64,000 bases of DNA from SZAS-79 sp965279075 (GTDB lineage Bacteria > Pseudomonadota > Gammaproteobacteria > Burkholderiales > SG8-39): assembly GCA_965279075.1 (NCBI GenBank), contig CBDIHI010000011.1, positions 124,001 to 188,000 of the forward strand. The letters are read 5' to 3'. Position 1 is the stretch's first letter. The number at the start of each line of letters is the position of its first letter. A program made the translations under genes and the position numbers. The notes below the pieces were generated by a model. The model worked only from the letters and a program-made list of their open reading frames with translations, made no database searches and was not told the origin of the DNA. This document shows positions 52,061-63,230 of the stretch, piece by piece.

Positions 52061-53785
52061 ATGGACAGAATCAAAGGCGTGGAGCTCACCGGCGCAGAGA
52101 TCGTCGTGCGCTGCCTTCAGGAAGAGGGCGTCGAGCACGTGTTCGGCTACCCCGGCGGGGCGGTGCTGTACATCTACGACGAGCTCTTCAAGCAGGACAA
52201 GGTGAAGCACGTGCTCGTGCGCCATGAGCAGGGCGCCGCGCACGCTGCGGACGGGTATTCGCGCGCGAGCAACAAGGTGGGCGTCTGCCTGGTCACTTCC
52301 GGTCCCGGGCTGACCAATGCCGTTACCGGAATCGCGACGGCGTACATGGACTCGATCCCGATGGTGATTCTGGTCGGCCAGGTGCCGACCCACGCGATCG
52401 GCCTGGACGCGTTCCAGGAAGTCGACACGGTCGGCATCACGCGGCCCTGCGTGAAGCACAACTTCCTCGTGAAGGACGTGGCCGAGCTCGCCCCGACGAT
52501 CAAGAAGGCCTTCTACCTCGCCACGACCGGCCGGCCCGGCCCGGTGCTGGTCGACATCCCGAAGGACATCACCACGCTGTCCACCGAGTTCCTGTACCCG
52601 GAAACGGTCTCGATGCGGTCCTACAACCCGGTGATCAAGGGTCACAGCGGGCAGATCAAGAAGGCCGTGCAGCTATTGCTCGAGGCCGAGCGCCCGATGC
52701 TCTATACGGGCGGCGGGGTGGTGCTCTCGAACGCTTCGGCCCAGCTCACCGAGCTCACCCGCCTGCTGGGTTACCCGGTGACCAATACGCTGATGGGCCT
52801 GGGCGCCTATCCGGCCACCGACCGCCAGTTCCTCGGCATGCCCGGCATGCACGGCACGTACGAGGCGAACATGGCGATGCAGAACTGCGATGTCCTGCTT
52901 GCCGTGGGCGCGAGGTTCGATGACCGAGTGATCGGCAACCCGGCGGACTTCGCCAAGAACCCGCGCAAGATCATCCATATCGACATCGACCCCTCGTCGA
53001 TCTCAAAGCGGGTGAAGGTCGATGTCCCCATCGTGGGCAACGTGCCGGAAGTGCTCGACGAGTTCCTGCGCCTGGTCAAGGCGGGCACCCAGCGCCCCGA
53101 CGGCGCCAGGCTTGCCGCCTGGTGGAAGACGATCGAGGAGTGGCGCAGCCGCGACTGCCTCAAGTTCGACCGCGCCTCGGAGATCATCAAGCCGCAGTAC
53201 GTGGTCGAGAAGCTCTACGAGATCACCGGCGGCGATGCGTTCATCACCTCGGACGTCGGCCAGCACCAGATGTGGGCGGCGCAGTTCTACAAGTTCGACA
53301 AGCCGCGCCGCTGGATCAACTCGGGCGGCCTCGGCACGATGGGCTTCGGCCTGCCCGCTGCGATGGGTGCGCAGATGGCCAACCCGGGGGCGACGGTGGC
53401 CTGCGTCACCGGCGAGTCCTCGATCCAGATGTGCCTCCAGGAGCTCTCGACCTGCAAGCAGTACCGCCTGCCGATCAAGATCGTCAGCCTGAACAACAAG
53501 TACATGGGCATGGTGCGCCAGTGGCAGGAGTTCTTCCACGGCAACCGCTACTCGGAGTCCTACATGGACGCCCTGCCGGACTTCGTGAAGCTGGCCGAGG
53601 GCTACGGCCACCGCGGCGTGCAGATCACCAAGCCCGCCGACGTCGAGCCCGCGTTGCGCGATGCATTCAAGCGGAAGAACGAACTGGTGTTCCTCGACTT
53701 CCTCACCGACCAGACCGAAAACGTGTTCCCGATGATCCCCGGCGGCAAGGGTTTCTCGGACATGATCCTCTCCGAAGACCTCTGA
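52061..53785 (+). CDS. ilvB: Acetolactate synthase large subunit
   Basis: A 574-residue thiamine diphosphate enzyme. The N-terminal domain has EEGVEHVFGYPGGAVL and the catalytic Glu in RHEQGAAHAADGY. The C-terminal domain has the cofactor motif starting VTGESSIQM (E in place of the more common D of GDG) and ending SLNNKYMGMVRQWQ. It condenses two pyruvates, or pyruvate and 2-oxobutyrate, in valine, leucine and isoleucine synthesis. The regulatory subunit gene overlaps the stop by one base. Confidence 0.96.
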   Translation: MDRIKGVELTGAEIVVRCLQEEGVEHVFGYPGGAVLYIYDELFKQDKVKHVLVRHEQGAAHAADGYSRASNKVGVCLVTSGPGLTNAVTGIATAYMDSIPMVILVGQVPTHAIGLDAFQEVDTVGITRPCVKHNFLVKDVAELAPTIKKAFYLATTGRPGPVLVDIPKDITTLSTEFLYPETVSMRSYNPVIKGHSGQIKKAVQLLLEAERPMLYTGGGVVLSNASAQLTELTRLLGYPVTNTLMGLGAYPATDRQFLGMPGMHGTYEANMAMQNCDVLLAVGARFDDRVIGNPADFAKNPRKIIHIDIDPSSISKRVKVDVPIVGNVPEVLDEFLRLVKAGTQRPDGARLAAWWKTIEEWRSRDCLKFDRASEIIKPQYVVEKLYEITGGDAFITSDVGQHQMWAAQFYKFDKPRRWINSGGLGTMGFGLPAAMGAQMANPGATVACVTGESSIQMCLQELSTCKQYRLPIKIVSLNNKYMGMVRQWQEFFHGNRYSESYMDALPDFVKLAEGYGHRGVQITKPADVEPALRDAFKRKNELVFLDFLTDQTENVFPMIPGGKGFSDMILSEDL

Positions 53786-54276
53786 TGCGACACATCATCT
53801 CGGTGCTCCTCGAGAACGAGGCCGGCGCGCTGTCCCGCGTCTCCGGCCTGTTTTCGGCCCGCGCCTACAACATCGAATCGCTGACCGTCGCGCCCACCGA
53901 GGACGCCTCGATGTCGCGGATGACGATCGTCACCAATGGCTCGGAGGACGTGGTCGAGCAGATCACCAAGCAGCTGAACAAGCTGGTCGAGGTGGTCAAG
54001 GTGGTCGACCTGTCCGAGGCCGAGCACATCGAGCGCGAGCTCATGCTGATCAAGGTGCGCGCGGGCGCCAAGGAGCGCGAGGACATGAAGCGCATGGCGG
54101 ACATCTTCCGCGGCCGCATCATCGACGTCTCGGACAACACCTACACCATCGAACTCACCGGCGCGGGCCACAAGCTCGACGCCTTCATCCAGGCGCTCGA
54201 CGCGAGCGCCATCATCGAGACCGTCCGCACCGGCGCCTCGGGCATCGGCCGCGGCAGCAGGATCCTGCGGGCCTGA
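53785..54276 (+). CDS. ilvH: Acetolactate synthase regulatory small subunit
   Basis: A 163-residue protein with an N-terminal ACT domain (HIISVLLENEAGALSRVSGL, then ARAYNIESLTVAPTED) and a C-terminal domain with RGRIIDVSDNTYTIELTG. It binds valine and inhibits the large subunit. The start overlaps the ilvB stop as TGATG, so translation is coupled. Confidence 0.96.
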   Translation: MRHIISVLLENEAGALSRVSGLFSARAYNIESLTVAPTEDASMSRMTIVTNGSEDVVEQITKQLNKLVEVVKVVDLSEAEHIERELMLIKVRAGAKEREDMKRMADIFRGRIIDVSDNTYTIELTGAGHKLDAFIQALDASAIIETVRTGASGIGRGSRILRA

Positions 54277-54285
54277 GCTGCGAAT

Positions 54286-54366
54286 AAATGGGGTCAGAGT
54301 CGCTTTTTCGCTCATAGCGTGCACGCGGTCGCACGAGCACATTAAAAAGCGCCTCTGACCCCATTT
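54286..54366. repeat. REP-like palindromic element between ilvH and ilvC
   Basis: AAATGGGGTCAGAG (54286-54299) pairs perfectly with CTCTGACCCCATTT (54353-54366). After one mismatch, CGCTTTTT (54301-54308) pairs with AAAAAGCG (54344-54351), giving 22 of 23 paired positions. The 35-base loop contains a smaller GTGC/GCAC hairpin. Intergenic palindromes of this shape, starting with GGGGTCAGAG, resemble elements moved by REP-associated tyrosine transposases. It may also attenuate transcription into ilvC. Confidence 0.75.
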
Positions 54367-54395
54367 TCAACATTCACTGAAAGGAAGGGGAAATC

Positions 54396-55412
54396 ATGAA
54401 GGTCTATTACGACAAGGACGCCGATCTTTCGCTCATCAAGGGCAAGAAGGTCACCATCGTGGGCTACGGCTCGCAGGGTCACGCACACTCGCTCAACCTG
54501 CATGAGTCGGGCGTGAAGGTCACCGTCGGATTGCGTAAGGGCGGCGCTTCCTGGGACAAGGCGAAAAAGGCCGGCCTCAAGGTCGCCGAAGTCGCCGAAG
54601 CCGTGAAGGGCGCGGACATCGTCATGATGCTGATGCCCGACGAGCACATCGCCGCGACCTACAAGTCCGAGGTCGAGCCCAACATCAAGAAGGGCGCCGC
54701 CCTTGCGTTTGCGCACGGCTTCAACGTCCACTACGGCCAGGTCGAGCCGCGTGCGGACCTCGATGTCTGGATGGTCGCGCCCAAGGCGCCCGGCCACACG
54801 GTGCGCTCGACCTATGCCGGCGGCGGCGGCGTGCCCTGCCTGATCGCCGTGCACCAGAGCCCGTCGAAGAAAGCGCGCGCCATGGCGCTGTCGTACGCTT
54901 CCGCCATCGGCGGCGGCAAGGCCGGCATCATCGAGACCGACTTCAAGGAAGAGACCGAGACCGACCTGTTCGGCGAGCAGGCCGTGCTGTGCGGCGGCTG
55001 CGTAGAGCTGGTCAAGGCCGGATTCGAGACGCTGGTCGAGGCGGGCTATGCCCCCGAGATGGCCTACTTCGAGTGTCTGCACGAACTTAAGCTCATCGTC
55101 GACCTCATGTACGAGGGCGGCATCGGCACGATGAACTACTCGATCTCGAACAACGCCGAATACGGCGAATACGTCACCGGCCCGCGCATCGTCAACGACC
55201 AGACCAAGCAGGTCATGCGCGACGTCCTGAAGGACATCCAGACGGGTGAGTACGCGAAGAACTTCATCCTCGAGAACCGCGCCGGCGCGCCGACGTTGCT
55301 GTCCCGCCGCCGCATCACCGCCGAGCACGAGATCGAGAAGGTAGGCGGCAAGCTGCGCGACATGATGCCTTGGATCAAGAAGAACAAGCTGGTCGACAAG
55401 GCGAAGAACTGA
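54396..55412 (+). CDS. ilvC: Ketol-acid reductoisomerase (class I)
   Basis: A 338-residue enzyme with the NADPH motif GYGSQGHAHSLNL, the VAPKAPGHTVR loop, and the metal-binding acidic residues in ETDLFGEQAVLCGG and ECLHELKLIVDLMYEGG. It converts acetolactate to dihydroxyisovalerate. A strong GGAAGGGG site lies before the ATG. The length fits the short class I form. Confidence 0.97.
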   Translation: MKVYYDKDADLSLIKGKKVTIVGYGSQGHAHSLNLHESGVKVTVGLRKGGASWDKAKKAGLKVAEVAEAVKGADIVMMLMPDEHIAATYKSEVEPNIKKGAALAFAHGFNVHYGQVEPRADLDVWMVAPKAPGHTVRSTYAGGGGVPCLIAVHQSPSKKARAMALSYASAIGGGKAGIIETDFKEETETDLFGEQAVLCGGCVELVKAGFETLVEAGYAPEMAYFECLHELKLIVDLMYEGGIGTMNYSISNNAEYGEYVTGPRIVNDQTKQVMRDVLKDIQTGEYAKNFILENRAGAPTLLSRRRITAEHEIEKVGGKLRDMMPWIKKNKLVDKAKN

Positions 55413-55428
55413 CCCGGGGCGCGCCAGA

Positions 55429-56085
55429 GTGTCGGCCGCTTACCCGCATCCGCTGATCGCGAAGGAAGGCTGGCCCTTCCTTGCGATCGCGGTCGCCGCC
55501 TCCGTGGCGGTCGGGGCCTTTGCCGGATGGGGCTGGTCGATCCCGCTGTGGATCGCGGCCCTGTTCGTTCTTCAGTTCTTCCGCGACCCGCCGCGCGAGG
55601 TGCCCGCCGACCCGCTGGCGGTCCTGTCGCCGGCGGACGGCAGGATCGTCGTCGTCGGCCGCGCGCGCGACCCGTATCGCGACCGCGACGCCCTCAAGAT
55701 CAGCGTGTTCATGAACGTGTTCAACGTCCACTCCAACCGCTCGCCGGTCGACGGGGACGTGAACAAGGTCGAGTACCACGCGGGTTCGTTCTTCAACGCA
55801 GCCCTCGACAAGGCTTCGCTCGAGAACGAGCGCAATGCGTTGCTGATGACCACGAAGTCCGGGCAGGAAATCACCTGCGTGCAGGTCGCCGGGCTCATTG
55901 CGCGGCGCATCCTCTGTTATGTCGGCGCCGGCACCGGCCTCGCGCGCGGGCAGCGCTACGGCTTTATCCGTTTCGGCTCGCGCGTCGATCTGTACCTGCC
56001 GCTCGACGCGCAGCCCGTCGCGGCGATCGGCGACAAGGTGTACGCCTCCGAAACCGTGCTCGCGAGGTTCGCGGACCGTGGCTGA
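55429..56085 (+). CDS. psd: Phosphatidylserine decarboxylase proenzyme
   Basis: A 218-residue short-form enzyme starting with GTG. It has an N-terminal membrane anchor (about 18-45), SPADGRIVVVG, FMNVFNVHSNRSPVDG, and the self-cleavage motif at RFGSRVD, where the Ser becomes the pyruvoyl group. It makes phosphatidylethanolamine. pssA follows with an 8-base overlap, so substrate synthesis and use are encoded together. Confidence 0.95.
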   Translation: MSAAYPHPLIAKEGWPFLAIAVAASVAVGAFAGWGWSIPLWIAALFVLQFFRDPPREVPADPLAVLSPADGRIVVVGRARDPYRDRDALKISVFMNVFNVHSNRSPVDGDVNKVEYHAGSFFNAALDKASLENERNALLMTTKSGQEITCVQVAGLIARRILCYVGAGTGLARGQRYGFIRFGSRVDLYLPLDAQPVAAIGDKVYASETVLARFADRG

Positions 56086-56845
56086 CGCGCAGGACACAGG
56101 GGGGGAGCTCGAACCGCGGGCCCCGCTGCCGCTGCGGCGGCGGAGCATCTACCTGCTGCCGAACCTCGTCACCACCGCGGCACTGTTCGCCGGGTTCTAC
56201 GCCATCGTGCAGGCGATGAACGCCCGTTTCGAGCAGGCGGCGGTCGCGATCTTCGTCGCGATGGTGCTCGACGGACTCGATGGGCGGATCGCCCGCATGA
56301 CGCGCACGCAAAGCGAGTTCGGCGCGGACTACGACAGCCTCTCCGACATGGTTTCGTTCGGCGCGGCGCCGGCCCTAGTGATGTACGTATGGGCGCTGAA
56401 GGACCTAGGGACGCTGGGCTGGATCCCGGCCTTCGTCTATTGCGCGGCGGCGGCGGTACGCCTCGCGCGCTTCAATACCAACATCGAGATCGTCGACAAG
56501 CGCTATTTCCAGGGGCTGCCGAGCCCGGCCGCGGCCGCGCTCGTCGCCGGCTTCATCTGGGTCGCAGGCGAGTTCGGCATAGAAAGGGCCGACTGGATCC
56601 GCTATATCGCTTTCGCCACCACACTGTTCGCCGGCATCACGATGGTGGTCAGCATCCCGTTCTACAGCTTCAAGGACTTCAACCTCCGCAAGCGCGTTCC
56701 CTTCTGGGTGGTGCCCGTGATCATCGGCGGGATCACCGTCGTGGCCGCCAGCCCGTCGATGGTGCTGTTCCTGATGTTCGTCGCGTACTCGATGTCGGGG
56801 TACGTGGTCTGGGCCATCCGCAAGCTGGCCCCCAAGCGGGCCTGA
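56078..56845 (+). CDS. pssA: CDP-diacylglycerol--serine O-phosphatidyltransferase
   Basis: GTG at 56078 gives 255 residues with about seven membrane helices. The CDP-alcohol phosphotransferase motif is DGLDGRIARMTRTQSEFGAD followed by YDSLSD, with all the family's Asp residues. It makes phosphatidylserine for psd. Its last codons lie in a 12-base tandem duplication. Confidence 0.95.
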   Translation: MADAQDTGGELEPRAPLPLRRRSIYLLPNLVTTAALFAGFYAIVQAMNARFEQAAVAIFVAMVLDGLDGRIARMTRTQSEFGADYDSLSDMVSFGAAPALVMYVWALKDLGTLGWIPAFVYCAAAAVRLARFNTNIEIVDKRYFQGLPSPAAAALVAGFIWVAGEFGIERADWIRYIAFATTLFAGITMVVSIPFYSFKDFNLRKRVPFWVVPVIIGGITVVAASPSMVLFLMFVAYSMSGYVVWAIRKLAPKRA

Positions 56846-56859
56846 CTGCGGGCCTGACT
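56836..56859. repeat. Tandem 12-base duplication at the pssA stop
   Basis: GCGGGCCTGACT occurs twice in direct succession. The first copy holds the stop codon of pssA. It is likely a slippage product. Confidence 0.8.
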
Positions 56860-56887
56860 TGCGTACCGGCCTGAAGGCCGTTATATT
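56859..56887 (+). promoter_or_regulatory. Possible promoter of the leuA leader
   Basis: TTGCGT (56859-56864) and TATATT (56882-56887) are 17 bases apart. Between them a 5-bp hairpin CGGCC-TGAA-GGCCG (56867-56880), followed by a T-rich stretch, could end pssA transcription. Transcription would start only a few bases before the leader ATG. Confidence 0.35.
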
Positions 56888-56895
56888 TGCGTGAT

Positions 56896-56988
56896 ATGCA
56901 GCCCTCGAACCTCCTTCGTTCGACCGACCTCAGCCTGGCGCTACTGCCGCCGGCTGGGCTGCTGCTGCGCCCCGCGCGCACACTCTAA
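56896..56988 (+). CDS. Leucine-rich leader peptide of leuA
   Basis: A 30-codon reading frame (MQPSNLLRSTDLSLALL, then PPAGLLLRPARTL) has 10 leucine codons, including a run of three CTG. It lies 92 bases before leuA, in the position of amino-acid attenuator leaders. Ribosome stalling at Leu codons when leucine is scarce would allow leuA expression. No clear Shine-Dalgarno site is seen. A candidate hairpin lies at 57012-57035 (CCTCC-cc-GCC, loop GCAA, GGC-cc-GGAGG) and a T run at 57055-57059, but they are 19 bases apart, so the terminator itself is not settled. Confidence 0.7.
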   Translation: MQPSNLLRSTDLSLALLPPAGLLLRPARTL

Positions 56989-57080
56989 CCCCCCCATCCG
57001 GAGTACCCCCGCCTCCCCGCCGCAAGGCCCGGAGGGACGGCACACATGCACCCATTTTTCGGACTTCCCCAGGAGCGACC

Positions 57081-58628
<1,548 letters not shown>

Positions 58629-58637
58629 CCGCGCCGC

Positions 58638-58988
58638 TCAGCCGGCGTTGCGGGTGAGGCGAGCATAGGTCACGACCGCCCCGAAGAACGCCAGGCTGAG
58701 CGCCACTTCTCCCAGGGCCAGCCGCTGCGACATCCCCGTATCGCCCCACCCGCGCACCACGCCTTCCGTGAAGTACAGCAGGATGAACATGCTGGACCAC
58801 TGGAAGGTGTAGCGCTTGCCGCGCAGCACGCCGAAGAGCGGCACCAGCAAGGGCAGGGTCTTCAGCGCCAGCAGCGAGCCGCCCGGGCGGATCGGCGCCA
58901 GCCAGAGTTCCCAAGCGAGGCACAGGAAGATCAACGCGACGAGGCTTGCGATCGCCGCGTTCCAGGCTAGGCGCACCACCCCGCTCAT
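58638..58988 (-). CDS. DUF2069 membrane protein
   Basis: A 116-residue protein with about four membrane helices. LLVPLFGVLRGKRYTFQWSS and FTEGVVRGW are typical of DUF2069. The function is unknown. It overlaps wrbA by four bases, an arrangement repeated in many proteobacteria. It converges with leuA. Confidence 0.88.
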   Translation of the reverse strand: MSGVVRLAWNAAIASLVALIFLCLAWELWLAPIRPGGSLLALKTLPLLVPLFGVLRGKRYTFQWSSMFILLYFTEGVVRGWGDTGMSQRLALGEVALSLAFFGAVVTYARLTRNAG

Positions 58989-59578
58989 CGGGCGAGCTTA
59001 AGCGCGGCTTCGGCAAGGCGCTTGCCCTGCGCGATGCAGAGCGCACGCTCCGAATCGCTGACCGGCTGGTCGTCGGCCACCCCGGCGAGGTGGCTTGCGC
59101 CATACGGCGTGCCACCCGTGCGCGTCGAGGAGAGCTCCGGTTCCGTGTACGGCAGGCCGACGATGAACATGCCGTGGTGGAGCAGCGGCAGCATCATCGA
59201 CACGAGCGTGGTCTCCTGGCCGCCGTGCATGCTCGCGGTGGACGTGAACACGCATGCGGGCTTACCGGACAGCGAGCCCGAGAGCCAGAGCCCGGCGGTG
59301 CCGTCCAGGAAGTACTTCATCGGCGCGGCCATGTTGCCGAAGCGCGTCGGGCTGCCCAGCGCGAGGCCGATGCAGTCCTCGAGGTCCTTCAGTTCGCAGT
59401 ACGGCGCGCCCGCTTCGGGGATCGATGGTTCCGCCGCAGTCGTCGTCGCGGCCACCTTCGGCACCGTACGCAGTCGCGCCGAAGCGCCCGGCACGCGCTC
59501 GATCCCGTCCGAGATCAGTTCCGCCATGCGGCGCACCGAGCCGCCTTGCGAGTAGTACAGCACGAGCACGTCGGACAT
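58985..59578 (-). CDS. wrbA: NAD(P)H:quinone oxidoreductase WrbA
   Basis: ATG at 59578 gives 197 residues of flavodoxin fold. The FMN phosphate loop is YYSQGGSVRRMAEL and the flavin-side loops are GSPTRFGNMAAPMK and TSTASMHGGQETT. It reduces quinones by two electrons. It is divergent from the YihY-PyrF gene with 43 bases between starts. Confidence 0.95.
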   Translation of the reverse strand: MSDVLVLYYSQGGSVRRMAELISDGIERVPGASARLRTVPKVAATTTAAEPSIPEAGAPYCELKDLEDCIGLALGSPTRFGNMAAPMKYFLDGTAGLWLSGSLSGKPACVFTSTASMHGGQETTLVSMMLPLLHHGMFIVGLPYTEPELSSTRTGGTPYGASHLAGVADDQPVSDSERALCIAQGKRLAEAALKLAR

Positions 59579-59621
59579 GGGAAAGGGGCGTGGGGCAGGG
59601 GACGGTATTATAGGGGCGACC

Positions 59622-61244
59622 ATGGGCGCCCAAGGACCTGCCGGCTATCGCGCATTCGCAGCCTACGCACTGTCGGTGGCGCGGCGCGTTGACCAGGACC
59701 GGCTCTTCCAGGTCGCGGGCGGCCTCACGTTCACGACGTTGCTTTCGCTCGTGCCGCTGCTCGCCATCGTGCTCTCGATCTCCGCCGCGTTCCCGGTTTT
59801 CGACCAGTGGCTCGAATCCCTGCAGCACTTCATGGTCCGCAATTTCCTGCCGGATTCGGCGCGGCGGATGATCGGCCACCAGCTCTCCGAGTTCACCGAG
59901 AACGCCGCCCAGCTGACCGCGATCGGCGTGCTGTTCCTCGGGGTGACCTCGCTCAGCCTGATCCTCGGCATCGACGAGACCTTCAACAGCCTGTTCCGGG
60001 TGTCACAGCAGCGGCGGCCGGCGCATCGCCTGGGGCTGTACGTCGGTGTGCTGGTGCTCGCGCCCCTGCTGATCGGCGCAAGCGTTTCGATGACGACCTG
60101 GCTGGTCGGCCAGTCGCTGGGGCTGATCGGCGGGTCCCGGTCGGTCTCGGCCGGCATGCTGCGGTTCGTCCCCTATGCATTTACCTGCGTTGCGCTCATG
60201 CTGGTGTATCTCCTGCTTCCGAACCGCAAGGTGGTTTTTCGCCACGCTCTGGCGGGAGGCTTGTTCGCAGGCCTCGCGTTCGAGGTCGCCAAGCAGGGTT
60301 TCGCGCTCTACATCAGTTATTTCCCGACCTACACGATGATCTACGGCGCCTTCGCCGCGATCCCGATCTTCCTGCTCTGGGTCTACATCTCGTGGCTGGT
60401 GGTGCTGCTGGGCGCGACGATCACTGCGGTGCTGCCTGACTATGACGGCCCGCCCCCGGACGGGCCGGTTTCCGGCAAAATCGAGGCCGTCGCACTTCCT
60501 GCCAAACACGAGCCTGAAACCATGCCAGCAGTCGTTGCCCCTCCCATCGCCCGCCGTGACCGCCTGATCGTGGCCCTCGACGTAGCCACCATCGCCGAGG
60601 CCAAGTCGATGGTCGAGAAGCTTGGCGATTCGGTCGGGTTCTACAAGGTCGGGCTGGAGCTCTTCACCTCGGGCGGGTATTTCGAACTGCTCGACTGGCT
60701 GGCCGCGAGGGACAAGAAGATCTTCGCCGACCTCAAGTTCTATGACATCCCGGAGACAGTCCGGCGCGCCGTCGCGAACCTCAAGGGCCGCGGGGTGACC
60801 TTCGCCACGGTCCACGGGCATCGCTCCATCATGGATGCGGCTGCCGGCGCGAAGGGCGACGTGAAGATCCTCGCGGTTACCGTGCTGACCAGCTTCGACA
60901 AGAGCGACCTCGCGGAAATGGGCGCGGTGGGCGAGGTTCAGCAGCTCGTGCTGTCACGTGCGCGCGGCGCGGTGGAAACCGGATGCGACGGCGTGATTTC
61001 CTCGGGCCTCGAAGCGCCGCAGATCAAGGCCGCGTTCGGGGACAAGCTGCTGGTGATCACGCCGGGCATCCGCCCCGTGGAGAACAAGCCCGCCGACGAC
61101 CAGAAGCGCACGGTCGACGTCGCGCAGGCTTTCGCCAACGGCGCCGACTACATCGTTGTGGGTCGGCCGATCCGGCAGGCGGCGGACCCGAAAGCCGCGG
61201 CCGAGGCGATCCAGGCCACGATCGCTGGGGCCTTCCCTGCCTAG
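59622..61244 (+). CDS. pyrF: Fusion of YihY/BrkB membrane domain with orotidine 5'-phosphate decarboxylase
   Basis: One open frame of 540 residues starts at the ATG at 59622, with AGGGGCG just upstream. Residues 1-285 form a YihY/BrkB-type domain of about six membrane helices (GGLTFTTLLSLVPLLAIVLS, then GIDETFNSLFRVS and GAFAAIPIFLLWVYISWLVV). After a short Pro-rich linker, a complete PyrF begins at M301 (ATG at 60522): LIVALDVA, the catalytic DLKFYDIPETV and TPGIRP. PyrF makes UMP from OMP. There is no stop or frame change between the two, so either the enzyme is membrane-tethered or the ATG at 60522 also starts a free PyrF. No good ribosome site is seen before that ATG. I do not recall this fusion as common. 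Confidence 0.88.
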   Translation: MGAQGPAGYRAFAAYALSVARRVDQDRLFQVAGGLTFTTLLSLVPLLAIVLSISAAFPVFDQWLESLQHFMVRNFLPDSARRMIGHQLSEFTENAAQLTAIGVLFLGVTSLSLILGIDETFNSLFRVSQQRRPAHRLGLYVGVLVLAPLLIGASVSMTTWLVGQSLGLIGGSRSVSAGMLRFVPYAFTCVALMLVYLLLPNRKVVFRHALAGGLFAGLAFEVAKQGFALYISYFPTYTMIYGAFAAIPIFLLWVYISWLVVLLGATITAVLPDYDGPPPDGPVSGKIEAVALPAKHEPETMPAVVAPPIARRDRLIVALDVATIAEAKSMVEKLGDSVGFYKVGLELFTSGGYFELLDWLAARDKKIFADLKFYDIPETVRRAVANLKGRGVTFATVHGHRSIMDAAAGAKGDVKILAVTVLTSFDKSDLAEMGAVGEVQQLVLSRARGAVETGCDGVISSGLEAPQIKAAFGDKLLVITPGIRPVENKPADDQKRTVDVAQAFANGADYIVVGRPIRQAADPKAAAEAIQATIAGAFPA

Positions 61245-61253
61245 GGAATCGGC

Positions 61254-62219
<966 letters not shown>

Positions 62220-62297
62220 GCGCCGCGGCTAGCCGATGCCCGGTTTACGCTATGATTCGACAACAAAATCACGCACCGATTCCGCGCACCGATTGTC

Positions 62298-63224
62298 ATG
62301 ACCACGGCCTTCATCACCCATGCGGACTGCATGAAGCACGATATGGGTGCGCACCACCCTGAGTGCCCGGCGCGCCTTGCCGCGATCGAGGACCAGATGA
62401 TCGCTTCGGGCGTCGGACAATACCTTGCCCGCTACGATGCGCCGCAGGCGACAGACGACGAAATCGCGCGCGTCCACCCGATCGAGTACGTGCGCGCCAT
62501 TCGCGAGGCCGCGCCAGCGTCGGGTACGGTACACCTGGATCCCGACACGGCGATGAACCCGTACAGCCTCACGGCCGCGCTGCATGCCGCGGGGGCGGGC
62601 GTGCTTGCCACCGACCTCGTCTACAAGGGGGAGGTCGAGAATGCCTTCTGCAGCGTCCGCCCGCCCGGGCATCACGCCACGCGCTCGAGGCCGATGGGAT
62701 TCTGCATCTTCAACAACGTCGCCATCGCGGCACACCATGCCATCGACGTGCACGGCGCCAAGCGAGTGGCGATCATCGATTTTGACGTGCACCACGGCAA
62801 CGGGACCGAGGACATCTTCAGCGGCGACCCGCGTGTGCTGATGGCCTCCACGTTCCAGCATCCGTTCTACCCTTACAGCGGGACCGAGCCGGCGGCGGAG
62901 AACATGGTCAACGTGCCGCTGCCTGCGGGCGCGGGCAGCAAGGCGTTCCGCGAGGCCGTGACGAAATTCTGGCTGCCTGCGCTGGAGGCGCATAAGCCGG
63001 ACCTGGTGATCTTTTCCGCCGGGTTCGACGCGCATGCCGAGGACGACATGGCGATGCTCGCATTCCAGGATGCGGACTACGCGTGGGTTACGCAGCAGGT
63101 AAAGGACATCGCCGACCGCCATGCCGGCGGCCGGATCGTCTCGATGCTCGAGGGCGGTTACGACCTGTCCGCCCTCGGCCGCAGTGCCGTGCAGCACCTG
63201 CGGGTGCTGGCGGGCCTCAACTAG
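62298..63224 (+). CDS. Histone-deacetylase-family amidohydrolase
   Basis: A 308-residue arginase/deacetylase-fold enzyme. Active-site features are RPPGHHATRSRPMGFCIFNN (HH pair), IDFDVHHGNGTEDIF (zinc-binding Asp and His) and SAGFDAHAEDDM (second Asp), with EGGYDL near the C-terminus. Bacterial members deacetylate small amines such as acetylpolyamines, or act on other acyl amides. It is cytoplasmic by the lack of a signal peptide. Confidence 0.93.
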   Translation: MTTAFITHADCMKHDMGAHHPECPARLAAIEDQMIASGVGQYLARYDAPQATDDEIARVHPIEYVRAIREAAPASGTVHLDPDTAMNPYSLTAALHAAGAGVLATDLVYKGEVENAFCSVRPPGHHATRSRPMGFCIFNNVAIAAHHAIDVHGAKRVAIIDFDVHHGNGTEDIFSGDPRVLMASTFQHPFYPYSGTEPAAENMVNVPLPAGAGSKAFREAVTKFWLPALEAHKPDLVIFSAGFDAHAEDDMAMLAFQDADYAWVTQQVKDIADRHAGGRIVSMLEGGYDLSALGRSAVQHLRVLAGLN

Positions 63225-63230
63225 GAAACC

